Of a stretch of DNA of 64,000 nt, positions 12,851 through 25,300 are shown in pieces (the stretch's first letter is position 1; every line of letters starts with the position of its first letter). The position numbers and the translations under genes were made by a program. This DNA comes from Piscicola geometra. Its lineage: Eukaryota > Annelida > Clitellata > Hirudinida > Piscicolidae. The stretch covers positions 2,897,772 through 2,961,771 of the forward strand of contig OX030959.1 of the NCBI GenBank assembly GCA_943735955.1. Direction: 5' to 3'. The notes below the pieces were generated by a model. It made no database searches. It was not told the DNA's origin and saw nothing but the letters and a program-made list of their open reading frames with translations.

Positions 12851-13395
12851 GTTGTCACAATTTCCCCACTTTCCCACGCAAAGCTTCTCGATGAATATTG
12901 CAATTATTACTTATCAGAGGCCTGTGACAGTTTATTTAGGCATTTTCCCCTTTATTAGTCCAACCAAGCCCACTTTTTTTCACATATTGCCGGTGCATTG
13001 TCTGTAGTCAATCCTACCAATTTTTCACAATCAATGATTTTTTTACGGTAGGGATGGAAAAAGGTCCGGACCCCAAGACCCCCCAGGATCGTCGCCCATG
13101 ATATCAATAATATTAAACAGTAGCTTGCTCACCTTCACACCGTCTAAATATCTCAACGTCTAAATATTACAAAACCAAACTACCTCAACGCCTAAATATT
13201 ACAAAGCATAAACATCAAGAATCTTAAAATATTTTCAGTAATAAAATAGTTAATCTGCATAATTTATTTAACAAATGTTCTTTCAATAAGAATTGATAGA
13301 TTTTAAATTTTCAAAGAATTTATTAATCAAGATTTAAAAGTTGAAAAAAAATTGTTTTATTTCCAAAATCATCGGCTCAGTATTCAATTTTCTAA

Positions 13396-16300
13396 TTATA
13401 TCAGGTTGTCAATGATGAACTGCTTGAAGTAGGAGGTTCTAGCAGAGACAGAGGGAAAGTCAGGTTGGCAAAAACTTCCTTTGTAAGTAAACCATGAAAT
13501 TAGGCCTGCCAGGATGGACTTTCCGTCTTTTTGGCAAGTCATCGGACCACCACTGTCAGCCTGAAAATAGAAAAATTAAAAATAGCATAATTATTTAAAG
13601 AGATAATTCAAAACATTTCTTTAAAAATATTTTTAGTTTTTATAAAATCTGTTTGTTATTCTATTTGTTACTCTATATCTCAATGTCTAAGAATATCTTC
13701 ATCAACAGGCTGCTATTTTGCTTTTCTCCATAGATATTCATAGGTGTTCTATGGTATCGGTTCCGAATTACTTCTGAGAAGTTTTAAGGTAATGGCGCAG
13801 TACCGATAGAGTCCGTCGTTTAATGTTTGGTGTAGGAGGAGAGATCTGTTTGTGGGTCGGTGTTTATCTTTTGTATTTTCTTTTCTTTTAATGGTGAAGT
13901 AAGAGTCTGCCTAAGTTTTTATTGACCCTAAAGGCCTTGACTGGTCTGCTGTTTGGTATTGATCGTTTGATTTCGTTTTTAATTGTGTTGTATGTGAGAA
14001 CTAGAGGTATGATGTCTGGTTTCTTATTGTCTGTGGTGTGTTAATTTGGGGATTTGGTGATCGTGATGGTTCTTCTTGGGTCGTATCTTTCAGGTATTTG
14101 TAAGTGCTGTATTTTTTTATTGTTGTTCTATTGTATCCTCTCTTTGATAGAGAGTGTCTGAGCTGGAGGGCAGTTTGGAAGTAATCATGTGTGGTGCTGC
14201 TTAATCTTCTATATCTTATGAGCGAATATCTTAGTATTGAGTTGAAGGTGTGTGGTGGGTGGTCTGAGTCTTTATGTAGGAGTGATAGATTATTGGTCTT
14301 TTTATTATGTGTCTTCGTTTGTAGGTGGTTGTTCGTGATAAATATGTCTATATCTAGAAAAGTTGCCTTAGCGTGATCGTGTATGATTTCCGTTTGAATT
14401 CTGTATATAGCATTGTTCAGTGTTTCGGAGATGTTCTTTATTATCTCTTTCGTGAACCTGAAACAGCTAGGAGAAATTGACCTTAAATAGAGGATACAGA
14501 GAGGGCCGATCTGGTTTTTCGCTAACAGGTTTGCTGACGCCTAAGTTGTCTAAAGTATTTTTTTTGGAAAAAGGTTTTTCGAAGACTAGGTTATTTTAGG
14601 CGCTTTTTACTTCCAATGTTTTAAGTATTAACTTCGACTAGAATAGGTCTGAGAACAAAGGCTGACAGGCTAAAAAGACTACGAAAAGAAAGATTTAGCG
14701 AGTCGAACAGACCCAATCTAGAGCAAAAACATCTTTAATCTGGTATAAAGCAAACTAATATAATGGTGATTAGGATAAAAAGGATGATGTCATACACAGA
14801 CTTACATCGCAGGATCCAAACATAGGCTCGTATGCGCAGATGTGGCCTGGGTAGATTCTAGCTGAAGGAATACTTTTCTCTTTGCACCGGCTGTTCGTAA
14901 CGATGTGCATGGTGACTTTGTTTAAAATATCCGGTCTCGAATGTTTTCTTGCTGCGTATTTAAAAAAAATTATGTTGTTAAGTCTATTCATTGCGGAGTT
15001 CTTAAACAATATGTCATTAAGAGTTTAAAAAAAGGTTAAGTAGTTTTAAATAATAAACTAGAAAACTATGGTTAGTGATATTGTGATGAAGTAACATTGA
15101 AATCATTATCATTATTTTATAATTTCCATTCCAAATTTTGCACGATCTGCTCAAGTTTGCCTTGACTAATTCTGATGCCAGCTTTTTTCAGCCTGCAGTT
15201 CTGCTTTTTTTCCAATCGGTTAAAAAGGATCTCCAATACTACATTGCTAGGATGATTGAAAGGAACGACGCTTAAGGAAATAGCCAAATATTGGTTTCCA
15301 TTCTCAGGCAGTTCATTCTTCTCCCAGATCATTCAACGTACTGATTTAATTGCTGCAGTAAGTGTCTTTCATCCGTTCTTGGTAAACTGAAAAAGAACAT
15401 TGTACACTTTCAAAGCTTCTCTACGTTTAGGATTACTGCTTTTGTTATGGATGTACTTTCATCGTCTAGTTCGGGTATGAGATCTGCATCTGCTATTAAA
15501 TTCGTCTTCAGTCAAGAGTGTGTTGAAGGATTTCTTACAATTGTTTTTTAAACTTTTAGTTCTCCAAATCAATCGTTTTTGAACTTTTTCGTCTTCTTTC
15601 TGAGTTTATCATTATGAAAACTTAATGAATCTGAAGAACGGGTAGTCGAGAGGTTAACAACTCGCGGTTTATGACCATAGGTCGTGGATTCAATTCCAGC
15701 ATACCCTAGTAGACGTAAACAGAAATTACGAAAAAATTTATAATTTCTATTTTACGACCTGAGAGGTTATAAAAATCTTAATGAATCATAATATCAAATT
15801 GAGCTTACTTGTTCCCCATCCGCTAATCACGCAATCTTCCCCCGTGAAAGTCGTATTCCCGTCGTCGTTCCAGGCAATTGGCTGGATTGTTGGGCTGAAC
15901 TTGATCGCTTTGTTGAAGGTCACGACAGCAATATCGTTGCTGTACGTTGCTGAGCCATTTTTGTATTCAGGATGCTAAGTGGGGAGAGACAAGAATAACT
16001 ATATTCAAGACAATAAGTTGAGAAAACAAAGTCTAAAACTTAATACATTATTTATTCAATTTTAATTTATTTCTATTAAAAATTATATTTTTAAATCATT
16101 AAAAGCAGAAAAATTAATATCAAACGAGATTTGAATAAGTTTGAGACACGATATCACTCAAATTAGTGCCTTGATTTTCCCAAAACTAATCACTCATAAT
16201 TCTTGGGTTTGAAACTTTATGGAATCATAATTGAAATACTTAAAGATTTTACGATCCAAAATGCAGTATAGTTTCCTTCAAAAATGTGTTCGAAGACGAA

Positions 16301-17641
16301 ATTTTTTATTTAATCTGAACTAAGTCTAATCCTAAAAATAAATAAATAAAACAACATAATTTGTCTTCTTGCCCTGATCTTCCCTACTAGGCAAACATAA
16401 GCTCATTATTTTGAAATTAAAACTACTTATACTTTAAATATCCAAAGTATTTCCAAAATGGTTATTTTCTCGAAAATTTGTTTAAGTTTACTGAAGAAAA
16501 TTAAGCTATTTGTATAAAAAAACACTTTAAAAAGTTTAAAATGTTGAAATATATGAAGATAAAACTCACTTTGACGTATTTGCTGACACCCAATATGACA
16601 GTGCCTTTCATTTCCCTCCTATCGTGCAGACCTGCGATCAATCTGATTTCGCTTGCTGGGCTGCAGATTAGCCATTTAAAATAACTTTAATGGCACCAAA
16701 TAGTTATTTTTATCAATTGAATCTTACTAATTTTAATATTTTAAATTTTCATCACTTGAATCTTGTACAGGCTTAAAATCAATATTAGCATTGCCGAGTA
16801 CCTGTCTTTATTATGCAACCAAATACAAATAAATGTGTTGGCTAAGCCCGAATACAACCAAGAGTAATGAAATGAAATGAATATATAAAATAAAAAATAA
16901 AACAAATATTTAAGTGAATAAAATAAGTCTAAAATATTTAAATGTCAAGTTGAAACGGAGCTTTCCCTTTCTTTGAGATTGCATAAAACTTCAAATGTTA
17001 AAATAATAACCTTTAAATTTTCTCTATTTGAAAGTTTTTCAAATCAAACTTAGTTATAAACAATGCGAATTATAGATGAAGGTTAACGTTATTTACCGAA
17101 TACAAAATAGTTGTTAGGCTCACTATTAAGTTCCGAAGCTATTTTGAATCTGATATTCGGCACAGCTTTAATATAAATACTTTGAATGAATCTCTAAACT
17201 ACAAACGTTTTATCCACGCAGAATCCTGTAGTGAGGGCTTGTCTATTGCTGATGAGAACAGCACTACAGAAGAATTCCCATTCCTTTGTTCCTTGCACTT
17301 TTTTTTCCATCAATAACTGATAGGGAAACTCTCCAACCTGCGAGGATTGGACGTAAAGTAAATCAGAATTTAAACATCAAATCTTCAAATACGTTAAAAA
17401 CATCAAAACAATTCATTCTGTATAAGTGTTTATATCATTCGATTGGTCCACCTTGGCTTCTTCTCCATTCATGATGTAACTCTCTGGAGAGAAGTAGGCC
17501 TCCTTGAGAGGAACGGCTGAAAAAATAATTAAAGTTTAAAATAAATGTTTTTAAGAAATTCATGGTATTTTAAAAATATATTAAGATACCATGGTTGAGC
17601 TGGAAGAGAGCCGCAAGCAGAAAGAAAAGCAAGGTGTTCAT
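13396..17641 (-). CDS. Secreted trypsin-fold serine protease homologue, copy A (His57 lost)
   Basis: Exons: 17590-17641 (signal peptide, MNTLLFFLLAALFQLN), 17452-17516, 17203-17337, 16570-16655 or -16660, 15809-15974, 14806-14951, 13396-13560. The chain begins at an IMNG activation-like site and keeps FPYQ, CSAVLI, SNDIAVVTF (Asp102), CVISGWG and ADSGGPM (Ser195). The motif normally AAHC reads TGFC, so the catalytic His57 is Phe. Gly193 is Ala and position 189 is Gly. By family knowledge this predicts a catalytically dead homologue acting as a binder or regulator. The junction between the third and fourth exons is unresolved: the third exon runs into GTA GTT TAG and simple phase matching fails. 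It is paired with copy B as an inverted duplicate. A Penelope-like relic lies in the sixth intron. Confidence 0.8.
13780..14450 (-). mobile_element. Penelope-like reverse transcriptase relic
   Basis: The minus strand encodes, with some stops, the C-terminal part of a Penelope-type reverse transcriptase: a FLDIDIFIT strand, then HPPHTFNSILRYSLIRYRR and LRHSLSKRGYNRT. This matches the family pattern of FLD, HP-x-H, an S/R-rich helix and RGY. It lies in the sixth intron of protease copy A; copy B has only about 115 bp in that intron, so the insertion followed the duplication or was lost in B. Confidence 0.5.
15632..15776 (+). mobile_element. tRNA-derived SINE with target-site duplication
   Basis: A tRNA-like head (GGTAGTCGAGAGGTTAACAA, then GTGGATTCAATTCC as a degenerate B box) is followed by a short AT-rich body. 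Perfect 11-bp direct repeats CTTAATGAATC flank it at 15621-15631 and 15777-15787. It is antisense to protease copy A. Confidence 0.75.
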
Positions 17642-17830
17642 TTTAGCAGTTGTCTGCTTTGAAACTAAAAGTCACAACTTTACGTTATACTTATATAGCC
17701 TTCCTTATCTGACTGTAGCTGATAGTATTTTTGCATTGAAAAAAAATAGTTCTCATTATTAGCCTTAGAAGTTCTGCGTTGTTAACAAAAACTTGTTGTT
17801 TCCTCGTGCACTATTTAATTTTTTTAAATA
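17642..17830 (-). promoter_or_regulatory. Promoter of protease copy A
   Basis: Upstream of the start codon the minus strand carries CTATATAAG (TATA box, around 17691-17699) and, just before it, AGATAAGG (GATA-factor type site, around 17702-17709). The whole arm of about 190 bp is repeated in inverted orientation upstream of copy B, so these elements are conserved between the paralogues. Confidence 0.6.
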
Positions 17831-19205
17831 ATTTTATGATAATTTAAATGCTAAAAATTCTTGTTTGCTTAGAACTTTATTTTAAAGTCATAAGGTTTCC
17901 TTGAGCTTTTGTTAATGATCAGGCTTCATAGGGTTTTCCATATTTGTGCCATAATTTACGTGCCAATAATTAAAAGGTTTTAAATGCTTGAAGTATACAA
18001 TATAGAATGTTCTTAGTATAAACATTTTTAGTCTATTAAACTTTGATTTTGTTTTCACAGACATGCGTATTTTATCTATGCTTTGTTCCATGAACCTTTT
18101 GAGTGATTGTAAATGAAAAACCTTAGATATTGACCTACTTCAATAGATTAAATCGAAGAACATCCGAAGAAATATAATTTTCTTTTTTAGTATAAATTAG
18201 AGGATGCACTACAGTTTCATTATGTGCAAGAAGATAATTAATATTTGAGTGATTAGCCTGTTGTGACCATGGATGTGTAGCATGGTCATAGTTTCTTAAG
18301 ATGAAACATGAATAGTTGCCTGAGATGAAACATGAATAATTGCCTAAGATTAAACGTAAAAAGAGATTTTAAACAATAAATCTGTCTCTGGCCTCCGTCC
18401 ATCTCGGGGATGATAAATCTATATATACTATATACAATATAATCGACCATATAAATAGACTATTGAAAATTAATACAAACCAATACTTTTTTATTAAATA
18501 AAAAACTGTTAGTATTTATTAGCTCTGACACAAGTATGTTCTGTTCATAGGTAAATTTCAAATTCAAATAGATTTAAAATTTCGTTTCATTAGTCACTAT
18601 AGACTGTAGACTGGAAGTTTGCACGGGAAATGGTTGAAGCTATAGGTAAAGTGCGAAATAAAGCAGTTTTTCTGAGTAAAGCGAGTTTAACTTAAGTTAT
18701 TCCAAAGCAACATTGTTCTGCAGAGTTCACTTTAAATTTTAAAGTTTAAAATGACATTTCTAACAATTTTTTAGAGCGTTTTTAAAATACATTTGATGAC
18801 GCTTTTGAGAAGGAACTAAATGACTAAATATTCGAGAATAAATAAAGATTTTTTGGAATTATTAGTATTGAGTGAGCGAAAAACAGTTTTTCTTCAGATA
18901 ATTAAGTTAGTCTGATGATAAGTAAAACGTTCAAATTAAATTTTTTATAAAATAAAATATGATTTTATCTTAGGCAACTAAGTATTCCATCTTTGGAACC
19001 CAGTTGCTCAAGATAGAATTTTTGAGTGTTCAATGTTTTAGGTTAATAAACTCTTTTTTTTTCTTTTTTTTAATGTTAAAGTTGATATAGTTAGACCAGA
19101 AATCAATATAATGGCTGAATAAATTTTAATTTACTTCATTAATTGAACTATGAGACCACATGTAAAAGTCGTTCCATCTTCTGCAACCAGCCCCTATAAG
19201 ATTTT
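17831..19205. other. Intergenic axis of the inverted duplication
   Basis: No gene seen. Short repeats of GATGAAACATGAATARTTGCC occur at about 18300-18360, and the inverted motif ATCTTAGGCAAC occurs near 18968, so a MITE-like insertion between the arms is possible but its ends are not clear. Confidence 0.4.
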
Positions 19206-19393
19206 CAAAATGCTAAACTATCTTAACCATGTTTGAAGTTGTGCACGAGAGAACAACAACGCAGATCTTCGAAGGCTAATAATGAGAACGATTTTTTTCA
19301 ATGTCAAAATCTTATCAGCTACAGTCAGATAAGGAAGGCTATATAGGTATAACGTGAAGTTGTGACTTAGTTTCAAAGCACACAACTGCTAAA
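19206..19393 (+). promoter_or_regulatory. Promoter of protease copy B
   Basis: Mirror of the copy A promoter: AGATAAGG at 19327-19334, TATATAG at 19340-19346 and GTTGTGACTTAGTTTCAAAGC before the ATG. The TATA-to-ATG distance is about 50 bp in both copies, giving a short 5' UTR. Confidence 0.6.
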
Positions 19394-22300
19394 ATGAACA
19401 CCTTGCTATTCTTTCTGCTTGCTGCTCTCTTCCAGCTCAACAATGGTATTCTAATATATTTTTAAAATACCATGAATTCCTTAAAAACATTTATTATGAA
19501 CTTTAATTATTTTTTCAGCCGTTCCTCTCAAGGAGGCTTCCTTCTCTCCAGAGAGTTACATCCTGAATGGAGAAGAAGCCAAGGTGGACCAGTCGAATTA
19601 TATAAACACTTATTCAGCATGAATTGTTTGGATGCTTTTAGCGTATTCACAGATTTGGTTTTCAATTTCTGATTTACTTTATGTTCACACCTCGTAGGTC
19701 GGAGAGTTTCCTCATCAGTTATTGGTAGAAAAAAAAAAGGAAGTGGTGGGAGAAAAGGAATGGAAATGGAAATTCGTCTGTAGCGCTGTTCTCATCAACA
19801 ATAGACAAGCCCTCACTTCAACATCCTGCATTGATGAAACGTTTGTAGCTTAGAGATTCATTCAAAGTATTTATATTAAAGCTGTACCGAATATCAGATT
19901 TATAATAGCTTCGGAACGGAATAGTGAGCCTAACAACTATTTGGTATTCAGAAAATACGATTAACCTTTATCTATAATCCGCATTTTTATCACTAAATTA
20001 TACTTTTAAAAGCTTTCAAATAACGCGAATTTTAAAATGTGGCATTAGCAAAAGTCTGGGCATTTGGGATCTAAATTGCTATTTCATAATTACGAATGGA
20101 AAAAAATCTTTTGGGCCTAAAATTAATTGTTACGGTTTATAAGTTGAGGATTACGGTATTTGTAATCAAAACAACTACAAATAGTGACCAAGTGTCCTCA
20201 TTCAAATAACATTCGTACCAAAGCTTAATTCAAATGAAATATTTATTTTTGAAAGTTTACATTATTTTTTCAACATTTGAAGTTTCATGCAACTTCAAAA
20301 AAAATTAAAGTTTCGTTCCAACTTGACATTACGAAGGTTTTAAAATTATTTTATTTATTTATATTATATAAGTTATATATTTCTTTTATTTCATTACTCT
20401 TGGTTGAATTATTCAGCTAAGCTCGAATACAACTAAAGCTATTATAGCCATTACCATGGGTGCCGACTAGAGGTCGGTCATGGACGATTTTTTATTCCCG
20501 GTCCCGTCCCGTTCCCGAAATTTGTTTTTCCGTCCCGTCCCGTTCCCGATGGTACATCAGAATTTTAATTCCCGTCTCGTCCCGTTCCAGAAAATTGTTT
20601 TCCCGTCCCGTCCCATTCCCGATGGGACATCAGAATGTTGATTCTCGTCCCGTCCCGTTCCCGCAACTCGATTCCCGGTCCCGACCCGTTCCCGAAACTT
20701 TTTTGTTTTTTTATTCCTTTTTGCTGCCGTTTTCACTGGTCCCAAACTTGCTAGTTTCAAAATTTTTTAAAATTTATTCTTTGAAAGTCAGAGAATGTTT
20801 CTTTTAATAAAAAAAACACGATTTAAATTTCAAATATTTATTGAAATGAAAGTATTGAAGTTAGTCATTGTTTATGAGTAATTCAATCTAGTCTTTATTG
20901 CTTTTCACACGGGTTAAACCGTTAAGATTTTCAGCTTTCAAATGAGATGATTTTGGATCTGAAGTTAAACGACCACAAATTGAAAAATTCCGTTCACAGG
21001 GAATATAACTTGCAGATATACTGAACAAAATTTCATCTACTTCTTGTAGTATTTTGAAATAGCTCATTTTACTCCAATTAAATCAAACATCTTTATAATC
21101 TTCCATTTTTTTGGGACGTAATTGTGAATATTTGTACAATTCATCCTCTTCTAAATTTTTTTCTTCGTTCATCATTATTAATTTTTCAACAACGTTAGAA
21201 ATATGTTTTTTGACCACATTCTTATTCTCCACAACTGCAAATATAAAATCATTCGTATAATTTGATAGTATAATAATTTTATTATAATTTTTACGTTATA
21301 AAAACAAACATAATAGGTCTAAATAACCATCATTTGTTTTTTTTTCAATGGCACTGCAACTTGGTCTGGCTGTACAAAATATAATTAAATTTTCTCTAAT
21401 GAATGTCTTGGTATTTATTTATTTTCTATCCCAAACTTTTTTCCTATTATTCTTTAATACTGGGGATGCAACAGACATGCTGTCATATGAATAAGATCAA
21501 TGGCATCTTTTCTTTTGTCGAAATGATCAACTGAGCAATCATTTGGAAATTAATCATTCAAATTCAATGTATTAATTTATAAAATTAAATAAATATAACT
21601 GACGATTTTGATTCCATCTGAAAAGTTTTCATCATCACCCATTTGTTCTAATCTCCCTAATCTTTGGACTCACTCAATCAATCAATCACCATAACAACTT
21701 CAAATGTAGTGTTGGAGATTTAGACATTGGCAATGGTGGCTTCGTTATACAATTCTATTGCATTTAATACTTATTTTAAGTACGGAGTATCGATGAAATA
21801 AAGATTTCCATACTTAGAAGTTTGCTGAAAAATCATTGTTAAAGAATCAAATCCCAATAACTGTTATTCCCGTTTTTCCCGTTCCCGATTAAAATGTTGA
21901 TTCCCGTTCCCGTCCCGAAAACCTATTCCCGCATCCCGACTTTTCCCGTCCCGAAATTTATTTTCATTCCCGTTCCCGTGGGAGTCCCGCGGGTACCCGG
22001 TCAGATCGGGTACCCAGTCTGACCTCTAGTGCCGACTTGTCAAAAATATTGTGGGGGTGGCGGGGAGGCCCAGGCCACCTATGATAAAAGAGTTTTTTTC
22101 AATTAATATTATATATTTGACTTATTAACCAGTATAATTATAAATAAATAAATTATTTGAAAAAATTTTTGTGAAGTGAGTTCAATAAATAAGTAGTGAA
22201 TTCATTCACCTTGATTTTTTTGGAGCAAACTTATAAAAATTAATTGTAGTTTGTTGAAGTTACATTTTAAACCAAATAAAAATTAGTTTAACACTTTGTG

Positions 22301-25300
22301 AAAACCATATTTTAAATGTATTATTTTAATAATTTATATTTTAGAAGTTGTCTAGAAGTGGGACTGGGACCCTTTTTCATTTTTGTAAGACATAATTGTG
22401 AATAATTGTATAATTTACCCCTTTCTGAATTTTCTTGATTTATAGTGATCAATTCATCAAAGACTTTTGATAAAAGGGTTTTCTCAGCATTCTAATTCTT
22501 CTCAACGTCAAATACAAAATCAGTAATATATTTGGATGTTATACCAATTTTATTTTAATTTTTATGTTATAAAAACAACCATAGGTTTTCAATATATTTC
22601 ATTTCATTTTTGTATCTAATTTTTTCAATGCCAAAAATGTGTTCTTGTTTATTCCGTTCCCAATGTAATTGTTGATTCCCGTTTCTACCCAAGTTCCCGA
22701 CTTTTCCCGTTTCCGATTTTACTTTTCATTCCTGTTTCCTTGGGAGTCCCGCGGGTGCCCGGTTCGACCTTCATGCTTATCAAACACACACAATAAAAAG
22801 TTAACTCTAATTAAAGATAAAAAGATAGCAAGGATAATTCACAATTTCTGCTTAAATGGCAGTATAAAACTTGTAACAAAATATAGTTTAGGGAGTAATG
22901 ACTACCGCAGGTCTTTTGACTTCTAATATCGAAATTATATAAAATATTTTTTCATTATATCAAAATATTTGTTTCAACAAAATCAGTTATTGAAATATTT
23001 CCAAAAAAAAATTCAATTTCTTAAACAAAATATTGGGGGAGGCTCAAGATTATTTCAGACCCATAGGACTGAATATTGGGGGGGCTTGAACCCCTCCAAG
23101 CCTTATTGAGTTGGCGTCTATGACCAGTACAGTTTTTTTTGCACAATAAAGTCAGGTACTCGGTACAGCTCTAATTGATTTTTTAAGCATGTACAAGATT
23201 CAAGTGATGATAGTTTAAAATATTAAAATTAGTAAGAGTCAAATATGACTTCGAACACATTTCAATTGATAAAAATAACTATTTGGTGCCATTAAAGTTA
23301 TTTTAAATGGGTAATCTGCAGCCCAGCAAGCGAAATCAGATTGATCGCAGGTCTGCACGATAGGAGGGAAATGAAAGGCACTGTCATATTGAGTGTCAGC
23401 AAATACGTCAAAGTAAGTTTTATCTTCATACATTTCAACATTTTAAACTTTTTTCTTTAAAATTATTAAAGATCAAAAAAGACAAACAACGCTTTTGAAA
23501 ATACTTTGGATCTTTGAAATATGAGTAGTTTTAATTTCAAAATAATTAGCTCACGAAGAATAAATAAGTAACTTATAAGTTTGGTATGTCTTTAAAAAAA
23601 GTTTTTAGCATTAATAGGACTAACGAGCGAGTTTTTTATAGATTAGACATGTTCTAGTTAAATACCAAGTTTCGCCTTTAAGGAAATCTTAGGAGGGGAC
23701 TTTATAACATACAGAATGCATCAAGTTTCTGCATCTCAACGTATTTTCAAGATTCACTTTTGTTCTTAGCGGCAAACCAAAGACGTATAAAAAATTACAA
23801 TTAAAACTGATGTTAGAAATCTTGGAAAAAATAATGCAAAAATTTTAGTGATATATTCTCAAACATATATATATCAGATCCAATTTTTTATTATTTGTCT
23901 GTTTTTAACAATGATTTACTAAATATACTTTTTTAAATAAATAAATAAATTACAATTCAATTGATTAATGAATAAAATATTTATTTAAAAAATTGGTTTC
24001 AACTTAGCGCGCTCACTCCCCTCCTAGCATCCTGAATACAACACTGGCTCAGCAACGTACAGCAACGATATTGCTGTCGTGACCTTCAACAAAGCGATCA
24101 AGTTCAGCCCAACAATACAGCCAATTGCCTGGAACGACGACGAGAACACGACTTTCGCAGGGGAAGAGTGCGTGATTAGCGGATGGGGAGAAAGTAAGCT
24201 CAATTTGATATTATGATTTATTAAGTTTCCATAACCGGTCAGATCGTAGGTGAGAAATTACGTATTTTGTTCGTAATTTCTGTTCACTTGGCTTTTTTTT
24301 GGTAATGCCTATCTCCCTTTTCAAAAATTTAGCCGACTAGGGTCTTCTAGAATCGAATCCACGACCTATGGCTATAAGTCGCGAGTCGTTTACCACTCGG
24401 CTAACCAAAAGTTTCTAGTTTATTATCAAAAAAATCAACAACAAAAAATTTAATTCGTCATGCAAGCAAAAATGTTAAAAGTTAAAATATTTTCTTCTAA
24501 TTATAATTCTCCAGCAAGTTAAAAAAAACTGTTTCATCTATTATTTCTGGAAAATCTTCAACATCGCACTTTTTTTCTCCTCACTAGCCTTAGAATGCAA
24601 AAATTGCACTTTTATTTTTATTTCATCTTTCTCTTCATTTAAATGAGTTAACTTTGATGTTTTGTTATAGGCATCATGTTTAAAATCTTAAGATGAAGAA
24701 AGAAAATCCATTTAATCTGAAGGCTATTAAGTGAATTTTTTTACGCTTTCTACTAACGCTACCAAGAAGTAGCGTTTAGATAGAAATTCCATTAAAAAAA
24801 TATTAAAAGTGATAAAAAGTAATAAAAAGTACATTTGAAGAACTAAGAAAGTAGTTTAAATTAACATCCTCACCAATTAAATATTTAACAGTAAAAATAA
24901 AAAATATTATTTTTTACTCATCTAAAAATAATGACATTTGAAGAAGTTTTAATTGTTTTAAAAAAAGAAAAAAAAATTTTGAAGAAAAAAACAGCAAGCA
25001 AAATTAAATTTGAAATAATTAGCAATAACAAAGAACTGAAAATTATTTTTAATCTACAATAGAAATTTTAAACATAGGTTCGGATGCTACCAGCTGGTAG
25101 TGCTTGTAGAATAAAGGTTAAGAACTCCGCAATGAATAGTTATTCCACTTGATGAAATACTTTTCTTTACAATCCACAGCAATAAAAGAGTCGTATGCGA
25201 ATATTTTGAACAAAGTCACCATGCACATCGTTACGAACCGCCGGTGCCAAGAAAAAAGTATTCCTTCCGCTAGAATCTACGCAGGCCACATCTGCGCATA

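Noticed and set aside
15117..15332. 71-codon minus-strand frame in protease copy A intron 5
   Set aside because: No match to the protease or to any transposase I know, and it is not present in copy B's intron; it may be a fragment of a mobile element but cannot be supported.
23239..23433. 64-codon minus-strand frame
   Set aside because: Antisense shadow of protease exon 4; the plus strand gives the conserved IRLIAGLHD segment.
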